Positions 44,387 through 57,140 of a stretch of DNA of 64,000 bases are shown here, piece by piece. The position numbers and the translations under genes are program-made. The notes under the pieces were generated by a model. That model searched no databases and was not told the DNA's origin. It saw only the letters and a program-made list of their open reading frames with translations. Origin of the DNA: Aquabacterium sp. (lineage in GTDB: Bacteria; Pseudomonadota; Gammaproteobacteria; Burkholderiales; Burkholderiaceae_C); the NCBI RefSeq assembly GCF_030652515.1, contig NZ_JAUSAR010000100.1, forward strand, positions 1 through 64,000. Reading direction: 5' to 3'. Position 1 is the stretch's first letter. Each line of letters begins with the position of its first letter.

Positions 44387-44857
44387 ATGTTCCGCATCGT
44401 CCTCGTCGAACCTGAAATCCCGCCCAACACCGGCAATGTGATCCGCCTGGCGGCCAACACCGGCTGCGAGTTGCACCTCATCGAGCCCCTGGGGTTTTCG
44501 ATGGACGACAAGCTGCTGCGCCGCGCCGGCCTGGATTACCACGAGCACGCCCCCGTGCGCCGCCACGCCCACTGGCAGGCCTTCATCGACGCCGTGCAGC
44601 CCGACCGCTCTCGCATGTTTGCCTTCACGACGCGGGGCAGCCGCCTGCTGGGTGACTTCCAATGGCAAGCGGGCGATTGGCTGGTGTTTGGCTGCGAGAC
44701 GCGTGGCCTGGACCCGGCCCTGCGCGAGCAGTTTCCCGAAAGCCAACGCGTGCGGCTGCCGATGCTGCCCGAGCAGCGCAGCCTGAACCTCAGCAATGCC
44801 GTGGCCGTGGCCGTGTTCGAGGCCTGGCGCCAGAACGGTTATTCGAACGGGGTTTGA
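44387..44857 (+). CDS. trmL: tRNA (cytidine/uridine-34 2'-O)-methyltransferase
   Basis: The 156-residue SPOUT enzyme methylates the wobble ribose of leucine tRNAs. Typical blocks are [35 protein letters not shown] and the C-terminal knot [15 protein letters not shown]...[15 protein letters not shown]. It is one residue shorter than the 157 of E. coli. Its 3' end overlaps gpsA on the opposite strand by 19 bases. Confidence 0.95.
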   Translation: MFRIVLVEPEIPPNTGNVIRLAANTGCELHLIEPLGFSMDDKLLRRAGLDYHEHAPVRRHAHWQAFIDAVQPDRSRMFAFTTRGSRLLGDFQWQAGDWLVFGCETRGLDPALREQFPESQRVRLPMLPEQRSLNLSNAVAVAVFEAWRQNGYSNGV

Positions 44858-45867
44858 ACGCGCACGCCCGCGGTTTCGGCCTTGGCCTCGCGGCTCATCA
44901 GCGCTCCCACGGCTTTGGCGGGCGTGATGCGGCCTTCCAGCACGGCCACCACGGCCTCGGTGATGGGCATGGCCACGTCCAGGGCCTTGGCGCGCTGCAG
45001 CACCGTGGCGGCGCTGTAAACGCCTTCAGCCACGTGGCCCAGGTCGGACAGGATCTGCGCCAGGGGCAGGCCTTCGGCCAGCTTGAGGCCCACCGTGCGG
45101 TTGCGAGACAGGTTGCCCGTGGCGGTCAGCACCAGGTCGCCCAGCCCTGACAGGCCCATGAAGGTGTCGGTTTGCGCGCCCAGGGCCACGCCCAGGCGGG
45201 TCATCTCGGCCAGGCCCCGCGTGATCAGCGCTGCGCGGGCGTTCAGGCCCAATTGCATGCCGTCCACGATGCCCGTGGCAATCGCCAGCACGTTCTTGAC
45301 CGCGCCACCCACTTCGACGCCGATCGGATCGTTGGAGGTGTAGACGCGCAGGCTGTCGCTGTGGAAGGCGGCCACCGCCTGGTCGCCCAGGGTGGTGTCG
45401 AAACTGGCGGCCACCAGCGCGGTGGGCTGATTGGCCGCGACCTCGTTGGCGAAGCTGGGCCCGGACAAGACGCCGCAGCGCGCATGCGGCCGCAGCGCCA
45501 TCGCAATCTCGTGGCCCAGGCGCCCGGTGCCTTTTTCAAAGCCCTTGCACAGCCACAGCGCGGCCACATCCGCAGGCAGGGATTGCAGCATGCCATCCAG
45601 CGCCGCCATGGGCGTGCCGATGATCACCAGGCCGCCATGCTGGCCCCGTGCGCGCGAATGCACCACGGCCTCGTTCAGGTCGTGCGTCACGCGCAGGGCG
45701 TCGGGGAAGGGCGAATTCGGCAGGTAGCGGGCATTGCGCCGCGCAGCCTGCATGTCGCGCGCCTGGGCCTGGTCGCGAGCCCAGAGCAGCACATGGGGGT
45801 TGTGGCGGGCGGCGCTGATGGCCAGCGCCGTGCCCCAGGCCCCCGCTCCCAGAACCGTGAGGTTCAT
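44839..45867 (-). CDS. gpsA: NAD(P)-dependent glycerol-3-phosphate dehydrogenase
   Basis: The 342-residue enzyme makes sn-glycerol 3-phosphate for phospholipid synthesis. It has [10 protein letters not shown] at the N-terminus and GPSFANEVA. The catalytic Lys is in [20 protein letters not shown], and the substrate region is [19 protein letters not shown]. It lies 13 bases downstream of secB, a common gammaproteobacterial and betaproteobacterial pair. Confidence 0.97.
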   Translation of the reverse strand: MNLTVLGAGAWGTALAISAARHNPHVLLWARDQAQARDMQAARRNARYLPNSPFPDALRVTHDLNEAVVHSRARGQHGGLVIIGTPMAALDGMLQSLPADVAALWLCKGFEKGTGRLGHEIAMALRPHARCGVLSGPSFANEVAANQPTALVAASFDTTLGDQAVAAFHSDSLRVYTSNDPIGVEVGGAVKNVLAIATGIVDGMQLGLNARAALITRGLAEMTRLGVALGAQTDTFMGLSGLGDLVLTATGNLSRNRTVGLKLAEGLPLAQILSDLGHVAEGVYSAATVLQRAKALDVAMPITEAVVAVLEGRITPAKAVGALMSREAKAETAGVRVQTPFE

Positions 45868-45880
45868 CCCGGCAAAAGGA

Positions 45881-46348
45881 TCAGGAGTTCAGGGCTTGAG
45901 GCGCACCGGCAGCGGCTTGCTGCAACTGGGCTTCGTACATGGCCTGGAAGTTGACTTCGGTCAGGTGCACGGGCGGGAAGCCGGTGCGGTTGATGATGTC
46001 GGCCACGGTGGCGCGCAGGTAGGGGTACACGATCTGTGGGCAGGCGATGGCCACGATGGGCTGCATCTGCTCTTGCGGCACGTTGCGGATCTCGAAAAGA
46101 CCGGCTTGCTTGGCTTCCACCAGGAACAGCACCTTGTCGTTGACCTTGGTGGTCACCGTGGCGGTGACGGTGATCTCGAACAGGCCGTCCTTGACTTCTT
46201 CGGCGTTCAGGTTGAGCTGCACGTCAACCTGGGGTTGGCCTTGCTCCAGCAGGATGGCGGGCGCGTTGGGCTGTTCCAGCGACAGATCCTTCAGGTAGAT
46301 GCGTTGGATGTTGAAGGAGGGTTGGCCGTTGTTGGCTTGGTCGGTCAT
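45881..46348 (-). CDS. secB: Protein-export chaperone SecB
   Basis: The 155-residue tetrameric chaperone keeps preproteins unfolded and hands them to SecA. Its pattern is [25 protein letters not shown]...[58 protein letters not shown], characteristic of proteobacterial SecB. It is upstream of and co-directional with gpsA. Confidence 0.97.
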   Translation of the reverse strand: MTDQANNGQPSFNIQRIYLKDLSLEQPNAPAILLEQGQPQVDVQLNLNAEEVKDGLFEITVTATVTTKVNDKVLFLVEAKQAGLFEIRNVPQEQMQPIVAIACPQIVYPYLRATVADIINRTGFPPVHLTEVNFQAMYEAQLQQAAAGAPQALNS

Positions 46349-46367
46349 GGTGAATCCTTGGAATGAA

Positions 46368-46391
46368 GCGCAGCTGTCAATTGAGCTGCGC
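46368..46391. repeat. Perfect 8-bp-arm hairpin upstream of secB
   Basis: GCGCAGCT (46368-46375) and AGCTGCGC (46384-46391) flank 8 bases, 20 bases before the secB ATG. No U-tract follows on the minus strand. It may be a weak terminator of the upstream glycogen operon or a secB leader stem. Confidence 0.5.
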
Positions 46392-46501
46392 CAGACAGAA
46401 GAGGTGATCGGGCTGGATTATGGCCCAGCCGTATGAACGTCTTTGTCATAAGGTATGTCATGGTGGCTGCTGCGGCGCAGCATGTGGAGGAGGGGCTGCC
46501 G

Positions 46502-47686
46502 TCAGGGGTGCTGGCCCAAAGCCTTCTGCGCCATCAAATAAGCCGCCGCATTCCAGCTCTGCCCCGCCATGCCCATGGGTTTCAGCGTTTGCCCATGGAA
46601 CCATTCGGTGAAGCGCCAGTCGTCCAGGCTGTTGACGTGGGCCAGCTTGGCCAATTCCTGCTCGGCCAGTGCACGCTTGCCCATCTCAGCCAGGGCCAGG
46701 GCCCAGAAGCCGCCGATGAAGGGCCAGATGCCGCCGTTGTGATACTGGTGCGGGTGGTTCTGCTGGTGGCGGCCCATGTAGGCGCGCCACAGTTCGTGGT
46801 CGGTATCGATGGGGGTGGTCACCGCACGAGCTGGGTAGGGATTGGTCACCTCCGCCGTCTGCAAGGTCTTCATGACTTCTTGCGCCATCGAATCGCCCGC
46901 CAGGCCATAGAGCACGGCCAAAATGTTGCCAAACACATCGCCTTCGTCGCCCACGAAGGACAGGTTGACGAAGCTGAGGTACAGGCCTGGGTTGCGCTGG
47001 CCGCGCCGCGCGTAGTGGCTCAGCAGGCGGCCACGGCGGTACTCGGGCAGGTCGCGCTTGAAGGGGTGGAACAGGTGGTTGAAGTGGTAGTGCGTCTCTT
47101 CAAGGCGGGGCAGCTCGAACAGCAGCTTGACGCGGTACCACAGGGCGTTGGTGTACAGCACGAAGCCGGAGCGCGGCATGATGTCGGCCCAGTCGCTGGC
47201 CTCGTTCTGCTGCAGCAAAAAGAACTTCTGGTGCTCTTGGGCCATCAGCCAGTTGATGGCCAGGGCCACCTGGGGTTGCCAGCGTTCGGCCATGCCCGGC
47301 AACTGGCCGTGGCGGCGCACGTGGTCCACCGCGATCAGCCACCAAAGCGTGGCGTCGATGCAGCCCAGGTACCAGAAGTCGGCGTCCTGCCCTTCGGGGT
47401 CCACGTACTTGGGGATCTGGCCGTTGCGGGCTTGCAACTCGGCCAGCGAATCGAGGCTGGCCACGGCGCCTTGCTCCAGCGCAGCATCGCCGCTGCCCGC
47501 CATGGCCAGCACGCAAATGGCGGCATCGCGGCCAAACACGCGGGTGTAGCTGCGCGCTTCGGCGGCCTCGGTGCGGCTGGCCGCCAGGATGCCGCGTGGG
47601 GTGAGGTTGCGTCGCAGCAAATCCAGTGATTCGCGGGTGCAGCGGTTCACCAAGGTTTCTTGATCCAGGCAATGGCTTTCGTTCAT
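46502..47686 (-). CDS. Six-hairpin glycosidase (amylo-alpha-1,6-glucosidase/GH100-like)
   Basis: The 394-residue (alpha/alpha)6-barrel protein has SYTRVFGRDAAICVLAMAGSG (catalytic Asp region), KYVDPEGQDADFWYLGCIDATLWWLIA and NHPHQYHNGGIWPFIGGFWALALAEM. These are shared by glycogen debranching C-terminal domains and neutral invertases (GH100). The cluster context of glgB-glgE-treS favours an alpha-glucan or trehalose/sucrose-related role. I chose the ATG at 47686. Confidence 0.8.
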   Translation of the reverse strand: MNESHCLDQETLVNRCTRESLDLLRRNLTPRGILAASRTEAAEARSYTRVFGRDAAICVLAMAGSGDAALEQGAVASLDSLAELQARNGQIPKYVDPEGQDADFWYLGCIDATLWWLIAVDHVRRHGQLPGMAERWQPQVALAINWLMAQEHQKFFLLQQNEASDWADIMPRSGFVLYTNALWYRVKLLFELPRLEETHYHFNHLFHPFKRDLPEYRRGRLLSHYARRGQRNPGLYLSFVNLSFVGDEGDVFGNILAVLYGLAGDSMAQEVMKTLQTAEVTNPYPARAVTTPIDTDHELWRAYMGRHQQNHPHQYHNGGIWPFIGGFWALALAEMGKRALAEQELAKLAHVNSLDDWRFTEWFHGQTLKPMGMAGQSWNAAAYLMAQKALGQHP

Positions 47687-47760
47687 GGTGGTCTCCAACG
47701 CTGCAACATCAGCATGTTGAGGCCAAGCGCACCAGATCGACCCTGAGAAAAGCCAGCGAA

Positions 47761-48444
47761 TCAGGGAATCTTGTCGCGCTTGCTGGTGGGCCACCACTCT
47801 TCCAGGCGGGCCGCAGCCCATTCTCGCCCACCCAGCCCGAAAGCCAAAGCGATGGCCAGGACGATGCCGCCCAGCACGATGAGGAAGGCATCGCGGATGA
47901 TGGTGCCGCCCACTTCCATCTGGTCCAGCGCGATCATCACCACAAAGGCCATGATGGCGTACCGGGCCAGCCGGGACAGCGAGTCGCCATCGCGGATGTC
48001 GGCGTTCTCGCAGTAGGTGTAGACGGCGTTGGCCACGAAGCGCGCAAAGTAGGCGCCAAAGGCCAGGATCAACAGCGCCACGATGACCTTGGGCACGAAC
48101 CACATCACACGGCCCAGCAATTCGGTCACGTGGGTCAGGCCCAAGCCATTGAAGGCCACCACCAGCGCGATCAGGATGACCAGCCAGTAAGCCAGCAGGC
48201 CGAACAGTTCCACCGTGTCGATCAGGGTGCCGCCTTTTTTGAGGAAGCTGTCCATGCCCGAGCGTTTGGTCAGAATGTGGAAGTTGATGGCGCGCAGGCC
48301 GCGCTGGATGGCAAAGCGCGCGGCCTTGGCCAGCAGGATGCCCAGCAGCATGACCACGATGGCCACGCCCAGGCGGGGCAGGAAGGCGCCCAGCTCAAAC
48401 AGGAAGGCCCTGACAGGTTCCAGGTACACGTCGACTCTTTCCAT
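47761..48444 (-). CDS. MscS-like multi-helix membrane protein
   Basis: The 227-residue protein has about five hydrophobic segments (near 21-42, 76-100, 110-132, 160-178, 182-205), including repeated conserved TM-helix motifs (VIVALLILAFGAYFARFVANAV, LARYAIMAFVVMIALDQM). It lacks the cytosolic beta domain of full MscS, so channel function is uncertain. It lies 12 bases after treS. Sitting in an osmolyte/trehalose operon, a role in osmotic response is a reasonable guess. Confidence 0.78.
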   Translation of the reverse strand: MERVDVYLEPVRAFLFELGAFLPRLGVAIVVMLLGILLAKAARFAIQRGLRAINFHILTKRSGMDSFLKKGGTLIDTVELFGLLAYWLVILIALVVAFNGLGLTHVTELLGRVMWFVPKVIVALLILAFGAYFARFVANAVYTYCENADIRDGDSLSRLARYAIMAFVVMIALDQMEVGGTIIRDAFLIVLGGIVLAIALAFGLGGREWAAARLEEWWPTSKRDKIP

Positions 48445-48456
48445 GGATTGGTTCTC

Positions 48457-51801
<3,345 letters not shown>

Positions 51802-51811
51802 CTAAGCGCTC

Positions 51812-53872
51812 TCAGGCGAAGTTGTCGAAGTGGCGTTCATCTTGGACCCGCTTTCGCAAACGGAAGACATGGGCGGGCGTTTGCTTCGGGTCCAGTATGA
51901 CGAAGTTGCGCCAACCTTGCCAGGTGAAGCGTTGGTCGCTCAGCAGGTCGTGCACCTCGTACTGGGAGGTCGGTTCGAGCTTCAAGGTGTCAGCGTCCAG
52001 GGTGACCCAGCCAGATTGGGGGTTGTGTGGATCCAGGTTGACGATGACCAGGATGGTGTTCTGGCCATCCGCCGTTTGCTGGGCCGTCTGCTTCGAATAA
52101 GCGATGAGCTGGTCGTTGTCGGTGTGAAAGAAGCGGAGGCTGTGGTTGGACTGCAGCGCTGGGTTGTCGCGGCGGATGCCGTTGACCTTGGCGATGAGCG
52201 GGGCCAGGCTGTCGGGCCGGGCCACGTCCCAGTCGCCCCAATGGCGCAGCTGGTACTTCTCGGAGTTGAGGTACTCCTCGCTGCCGGGGCCGCGAGGAGC
52301 GCTGTCCAGCAGTTCGTAGGCGGGGCCATAGATGCCATAGCTGGCTGACAAGGTGGCGGCCAGCACCAGGCGCAGCGCGAAGACTGCTCGGCCGCCAGCG
52401 TGCAGGTGCTCGCTCAGGATATCGGGCGTGTTGGGCCAGACATTGGGGCGGAAGTAATCCTTGCCTGGGCCTTGCGACAGCTCGGTGAAGTACTCGGTCA
52501 ACTCTTGCTTGGTGTTGCGCCAGGTGAAGTAAGTGTAAGACTGCGAATAGCCCAGCTTGGCCAGGCGGTGCATGACCTTGGGCCGCGTGAAGGCCTCGGC
52601 CAGGAACAGCACCTCGGGATGGTCGCGTTTGATGGTGGTAATGGCCCATTCCCAGAAGGGGAAGGCCTTGGTGTGGGGGTTGTCCACACGGAAAATGGTC
52701 ACGCCTTCGCTGATCCAATGATCGAACACGCTTTTCAGTTCAAGCCACAGGGCGCGCCAGTCCTCGGTCTCGAAGTTGAAGGGGTAGATGTCCTGGTACT
52801 TCTTGGGCGGGTTTTCGGCGTATTGCACGGTGCCATCGGGCCGCCAGCGGAACCACTCGGGGTGGGTCTTGACATAAGGGTGGTCTGGCGCGCACTGGAA
52901 CGCGATGTCCATGGCGATCTCCTGGCCCAGTTCGTGCGCTTTGCTGACCAGGGATCGGAAGTCTTCCCAAGTGCCCAGCTCGGGCAGCAGGTCTTTGTGG
53001 CCGCCTTCCAGTGAGCCAATGGCCCAGGGGCTGCCAACATCACCAGGCTCGGTGCTCAAGGCATTGTTGCGGCCTTTGCGCTTCTCGCGGCCAATGGGGT
53101 GGATGGGCGGGAAGTACAGCACATCGAAGCCCATCTCGGCCACGTAGGGCAGGCGGGCTTCGACGTCCTTGAAGGTGCCATGCTGGCCAGGCTGTGATGA
53201 GGCCGAGCGGGGGAAGAGTTCGTACCAACTGCTGTAGCGGGCGCGTTCACGGTCCGCGACCAGCGGCAGTTCAATGGGGAAGTGAACGGCCTGTTGGCGG
53301 TCGGGATGGCGCCGTGCCACGGCGGCCTGGTTTTCGTCCAATGCCAGCGCCTTGAGGGTCTGGGTGTCACTGTGGGGTTTGCGCAGCTGTTTGGCCCAGG
53401 ACTTGAGCTCGGCCTTGTCCGTGGACTTGGCGCGCTTGGCGGCGTCTTCGATCAACTCGGCCCCCACTAGCGCGGCGATGCGGATGTCTTCTTCATCGAC
53501 CCGTCGTGTCAACTCGTGGCGCCAGGATTCAAAGTGATCGACCCAGGCGACCGCGCTGTAGAAATAGCGGCCGGGTGCCTCGGGCGTGAAACTGGCAAGC
53601 CACTCGTCATTGCTGTCCAGCTTCATCTCCACTTCTTGCGAAGTAGCGTCTGCTTCAGCCCGCCAGCACAGCATCACGCGCAACACATCGTGCCCATCCG
53701 TGAAACAGTTGGCCTGGACGTGAACGGGCTCACCCGCGATGGCCTTGACGGCAAAGCGGCCTGCGTCCACCACCGGCAGCACCGCGTCGATCACGGCGCG
53801 TTGCCGGCCGGCCTCTTCAGGGATCAGGCCCCTGGTGCCGGTGCGCTGGCTAGAGGGTGTCCGTGTGGCCAT
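51812..53872 (-). CDS. glgE: Maltose-1-phosphate maltosyltransferase GlgE
   Basis: The 686-residue GH13_3 enzyme adds maltosyl units from maltose-1-phosphate to alpha-1,4-glucans. GlgE-specific motifs are [18 protein letters not shown], the nucleophile Asp in [19 protein letters not shown], and the acid Glu in [33 protein letters not shown] chose the ATG at 53872; it overlaps the end of glgB by 23 bases, in a different frame. The next gene is treS. Confidence 0.93.
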   Translation of the reverse strand: MATRTPSSQRTGTRGLIPEEAGRQRAVIDAVLPVVDAGRFAVKAIAGEPVHVQANCFTDGHDVLRVMLCWRAEADATSQEVEMKLDSNDEWLASFTPEAPGRYFYSAVAWVDHFESWRHELTRRVDEEDIRIAALVGAELIEDAAKRAKSTDKAELKSWAKQLRKPHSDTQTLKALALDENQAAVARRHPDRQQAVHFPIELPLVADRERARYSSWYELFPRSASSQPGQHGTFKDVEARLPYVAEMGFDVLYFPPIHPIGREKRKGRNNALSTEPGDVGSPWAIGSLEGGHKDLLPELGTWEDFRSLVSKAHELGQEIAMDIAFQCAPDHPYVKTHPEWFRWRPDGTVQYAENPPKKYQDIYPFNFETEDWRALWLELKSVFDHWISEGVTIFRVDNPHTKAFPFWEWAITTIKRDHPEVLFLAEAFTRPKVMHRLAKLGYSQSYTYFTWRNTKQELTEYFTELSQGPGKDYFRPNVWPNTPDILSEHLHAGGRAVFALRLVLAATLSASYGIYGPAYELLDSAPRGPGSEEYLNSEKYQLRHWGDWDVARPDSLAPLIAKVNGIRRDNPALQSNHSLRFFHTDNDQLIAYSKQTAQQTADGQNTILVIVNLDPHNPQSGWVTLDADTLKLEPTSQYEVHDLLSDQRFTWQGWRNFVILDPKQTPAHVFRLRKRVQDERHFDNFA

Positions 53873-55742
53873 GCGCTTCCAGTTTGAGGATGATGGTGGA
53901 CAGGGGGGGCAGGACCAATTGCAAGGAATGCGGCCTGCCGTGCGATTCCTCGGGCCTGGTGTCGGCCCCGCCCAGGTTGCCCCAACCCGAGCCGCCAAAT
54001 TCCTTGGCATCGCTGTTGAAGATCTCGCGCCAGTGGCCTGCGCTGGGCACCCCCACCTGGTAGTGCTCGCGGGGCAAGGGGGTCAGGTTCACCGCCACCA
54101 GCAAGGGCGCGGTGCCTGCTTGGCCCTTGCGCAGAAACACCACCACGGTGGCGCTCACGTCATTGCCTTCGATCCACTCAAACCCGGTGTCGGAGAAGTC
54201 GATCTGGTGCAGGGCCGGTTCGCTGCGGTAAACGCGGTTGAGCTCGCTGACCATGCGTTGAATGCCCTGGTGCGCCGGGTCTTGTGTCAAGCCCCAGTCC
54301 AATTGGCCTTCGTGCGTCCACTCGCGCTCTTGCGCGAACTCACCGCCCATGAACATCAGCTTCTTGCCCGGGTGCGTCCACATCAGGCCGTACATGGCGC
54401 GCAGGTTGGCAAAGCGTTGCCACGGGTCGCCGGGCATCTTGCCCAACAGCGAGCCTTTGCCATAGACCACCTCGTCGTGCGACAAGGGCAGCACGAAGTT
54501 CTCGTTGAAGGCGTAGACCAGCGAGAAGGTCAGTTTGCCCAGGTGGTATTTGCGGTGAATGGGGTCTTCGTGCATGAAGGCCAGGGTGTCGTGCATCCAG
54601 CCCATGTTCCACTTCATGCCGAAGCCCAGGCCGCCCATCGAAGTGGGCCGCGAGACCTGGGGCCAGGCGGTCGACTCTTCTGCGATGGTGACCACATCGG
54701 GGTGCTCGCGGTACACGGCTTCATTCAGCTTGCGCAAGAAATCGACAGCCTCGAGGTTCTCCTTGCCACCGTGCTGATTGGGGATCCATTCTCCCTCCTT
54801 GCGGGCGTAGTCCAGGTAGAGCATGGAGGCGACCGCGTCCACGCGCAGGCCATCGATGTGGTACTTCTCCAGCCAGAACAGGGCCGATGAGATCAAGAAG
54901 CTGCGCACCTCGCCGCGCCCGTAGTTGAAGATGCTGGAACTCCACTCGGGGTGAAAGCCCTGGCGGGGGTCGGCATGTTCGAACAGGTGGGTGCCATCGA
55001 AGTACTGCAGACCGTGCTCGTCGGTGGGGAAGTGCGAGGGCACCCAGTCCAGGATCACACCAATGCCGCGCTGGTGCAGGTGGTCCACGAAGTACATGAA
55101 GTCCTGCGGGGTGCCGTAGCGCGAGGTGGGGGCGAAGTAGCCTGTGGTCTGGTAACCCCACGATCCGTAGAAGGGGTGTTCGGTGATGGGCATCAACTCC
55201 ACGTGCGTGAAGCCCATCTGCACCACGTACTCGGCCAGCGAGTGGGCCAGGTCGCGGTAGTTCACGGGGTCTTGGCTGCGCCGCCACGAGCCCGCGTGGA
55301 ACTCGTAAATCGACATGGGCGCGTCCAGGCTGTTGCGCTGCTGCCGCTCGCTCATCCAGGCCTCGTCGCCCCAGGCGTATTGCAGAGACCAGACACGCGA
55401 TCCCTGGGCGGGCGAGACTTCTGCATACACCGCGAATGGGTCGGCCTTGTCCGCGACATGGCGTCCACCCAGGCCATGGACTCGGTACTTGTAAGCCTGA
55501 CCATGGCGAGCGTTTGCGGCCGCACCCTCCCACACCCCACTGCGGTCGGGGCGCGCCGTCAAGGGGTCGGCCTGCTCGTCCCAGTGGTTCCAGTCACCGA
55601 TGACCGAAACACGGGCGGCATTGGGTGCCCAGACGCGAAACTTCGCGCCTTCCTGCTCATGCCGCAAGTGGCAACCCATCTTGTCATGCAGCCTGGCATG
55701 AGTGCCTTCGCCAAACAGGTACAGGTCTTGGTCGGTCAACAC
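53850..55742 (-). CDS. glgB: 1,4-alpha-glucan branching enzyme
   Basis: The 630-residue GH13_9 enzyme makes alpha-1,6 branches in glycogen. It has a CBM48 domain (about 15-110) and then a barrel with [24 protein letters not shown]. The nucleophile Asp is in [15 protein letters not shown], the acid in [10 protein letters not shown], and [20 protein letters not shown] is also present. Start choice: GTG at 55742 gives the usual [24 protein letters not shown]-terminus; an in-frame TTG at 55856 would add 38 unlikely residues. It is the first gene of the operon. Confidence 0.9.
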   Translation of the reverse strand: MLTDQDLYLFGEGTHARLHDKMGCHLRHEQEGAKFRVWAPNAARVSVIGDWNHWDEQADPLTARPDRSGVWEGAAANARHGQAYKYRVHGLGGRHVADKADPFAVYAEVSPAQGSRVWSLQYAWGDEAWMSERQQRNSLDAPMSIYEFHAGSWRRSQDPVNYRDLAHSLAEYVVQMGFTHVELMPITEHPFYGSWGYQTTGYFAPTSRYGTPQDFMYFVDHLHQRGIGVILDWVPSHFPTDEHGLQYFDGTHLFEHADPRQGFHPEWSSSIFNYGRGEVRSFLISSALFWLEKYHIDGLRVDAVASMLYLDYARKEGEWIPNQHGGKENLEAVDFLRKLNEAVYREHPDVVTIAEESTAWPQVSRPTSMGGLGFGMKWNMGWMHDTLAFMHEDPIHRKYHLGKLTFSLVYAFNENFVLPLSHDEVVYGKGSLLGKMPGDPWQRFANLRAMYGLMWTHPGKKLMFMGGEFAQEREWTHEGQLDWGLTQDPAHQGIQRMVSELNRVYRSEPALHQIDFSDTGFEWIEGNDVSATVVVFLRKGQAGTAPLLVAVNLTPLPREHYQVGVPSAGHWREIFNSDAKEFGGSGWGNLGGADTRPEESHGRPHSLQLVLPPLSTIILKLEAHGHTDTL

Positions 55743-55906
55743 GTTGTGGTGTGCTCCATGGTTCTCTTGCTCTGATGACTTGCTGAGTCTGAGCAATTGG
55801 CGTTCCCGGTGCTGAGGCAATGCGCTCCCCTCGGATCGGGATTTTTTTCCGAACAATGTGCCGACGCACCAACATCACTTGGGAACGCCAGTTGCTATGA
55901 CGGGGA

Positions 55907-56536
55907 ATGAACATCAAAACCAATGCCGTGGCGTTTGGCCTGGCCTGTGCAGCGTTGATGACCCCGGCCGCCTGGGCGGTTGGTAAGCCGACGGTGTCTG
56001 TTCAAGACCTGGCCGATTCGGTGGTGAAAACGCATGACAGCCATGGGCAACCTTTTGCCGTCATTGACAAGGTTCAAGCCAGGTTGTTCGTGTTCCAGCC
56101 TGATGGGCGAATCCACGGCTCTTCGCCCATCTTGCTGGGCAGCGCGCGGGGGGATGATTCGGTGCCGGGCATCGGCCTGCGCAAGATGGAAGACATCCGC
56201 CCTGCCGAACGCACCACGCCCGCCGGTCGTTTCTTGATCGAGCCAGGCCGTAATGCCCAGGGGGAAGACATCTTCTGGATTGACTACGACGCGGCGGTCT
56301 CCATGCACCGGGTGCGGGCCACCAATCCCAAAGAGCGTCGGCTCGCGCGCCTGGCCACGGCCACGCCAGCCGACAACCGCATCTCCTATGGCTGCATCAA
56401 CGTGCCGGTGGCTTTCTTCAACACGGTGGTGAAGCCGGTGTTCCAAGGGCGACAGGGCGTGATGTACGTGCTGCCTGAAACCCGCCCAGCGCAGACGGTA
56501 TTTTCTGCCCTGAAAGCGAACAAGCCGGGCTCGTGA
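55907..56536 (+). CDS. Secreted YkuD (L,D-transpeptidase-like) protein
   Basis: The 209-residue protein has a signal peptide (MNIKTNAVAFGLACAALMTPAAWA). It has a YkuD-type catalytic domain with His134 (AVSMHRVRA) and Cys163 in SYGCINVP; the common motif is SHGCIR, so His-to-Tyr at 161 is a variant. It probably cross-links or modifies peptidoglycan or attaches lipoproteins. The stop codon lies in the loop of its own terminator hairpin. Confidence 0.85.
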   Translation: MNIKTNAVAFGLACAALMTPAAWAVGKPTVSVQDLADSVVKTHDSHGQPFAVIDKVQARLFVFQPDGRIHGSSPILLGSARGDDSVPGIGLRKMEDIRPAERTTPAGRFLIEPGRNAQGEDIFWIDYDAAVSMHRVRATNPKERRLARLATATPADNRISYGCINVPVAFFNTVVKPVFQGRQGVMYVLPETRPAQTVFSALKANKPGS

Positions 56537-56547
56537 CCCGGCTTGTT
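56519..56547 (+). terminator. Hairpin at the end of the YkuD gene
   Basis: AACAAGCCGGG (56519-56529) and CCCGGCTTGTT (56537-56547) form a perfect 11-bp stem with the TGA stop in the loop. Only a short T-run follows (the arm end TT then GCTT). Its symmetry means it could also end minus-strand transcription of the exported small-protein gene. Confidence 0.75.
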
Positions 56548-56576
56548 GCTTCAGCTGATGCCGAGTGTCAGTTCAC

Positions 56577-56936
56577 TCAGTTGCGGTCAGCGCGCGGTGG
56601 GCGATCAGGGCTGATCACCGTGGCAGGTGCAGCGGTTTCATTGGTGCCGGCGGCGGTGGCTGGCATGTTGTTCAGGCCGTCATTGGCGGTGGCCCCGGTG
56701 TTTTGCTCAAGGTTGGTGCTGCTGTTGTTCTGGTTGTTCACCGAGTTCGCACGGTTGTCCATGGTGGGGCTCATGCCCGAGTTCGTTGGCGTGTTGATCG
56801 TGCCATTGGTGGTGCTGCTGGGGTTGGTCGCAGAACCTTGGCCCGTGGTCGACGATTGCGCGTAAGCGAAGCCAATGCTGCCAGCCAAAGCGGCGGTCAC
56901 GGCGGTGATGGTCAAGCCTTTGTTCAGTTTGCTCAT
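56577..56936 (-). CDS. Exported Asn/Thr/Ser-rich small protein
   Basis: The 119-residue protein has a clear signal peptide (MSKLNKGLTITAVTAALAGSIGFAYA, cleavage before QSS). The mature part is low-complexity, almost without aromatic residues and rich in Asn, Thr, Ser, Ala and Gly (NPSSTTNGTINTPTNSG, NNQNNSSTNLEQN). It is probably disordered and periplasmic or surface-exposed. No family is recognised. It is divergent from metE. Confidence 0.7.
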   Translation of the reverse strand: MSKLNKGLTITAVTAALAGSIGFAYAQSSTTGQGSATNPSSTTNGTINTPTNSGMSPTMDNRANSVNNQNNSSTNLEQNTGATANDGLNNMPATAAGTNETAAPATVISPDRPPRADRN

Positions 56937-57140
56937 GGTGTTTCCTCAGATAGTTGATGGACCCTTCTGCAGTGGCAATGCGCGTACCCACCACGCCTTC
57001 ACGCCATGAATTTTCCTCATCGCAGATCAGCATTTTTGGTATGAATGAAATTCAACTCATCGTGAAAATATGTCGCTTGATTCAAATTGACCGTTTGCGC
57101 AGACTGCGAAGCATCCCAACTCATTCCTCAGAGAGCTTCC
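56937..57140. promoter_or_regulatory. Divergent control region with MetR-like boxes for metE
   Basis: TGAATGAAATTCA at 57042-57054 matches the MetR consensus TGAA-N5-TTCA exactly. TGAATTTTCCTCA at 57007-57019 matches 7 of 8 positions. Both are upstream of metE. No cobalamin-riboswitch-like structure is apparent, and metR itself is not in the window. Confidence 0.65.

Noticed and set aside
46368-46391. Hairpin upstream of secB as a true intrinsic terminator
   Set aside because: The stem is good but no U-tract follows in the minus-strand direction. It is recorded only as a repeat.
56940-57140. Cobalamin or SAM riboswitch upstream of metE
   Set aside because: No B12-box or SAM-type conserved core was recognised. 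MetR-like boxes explain the region better.
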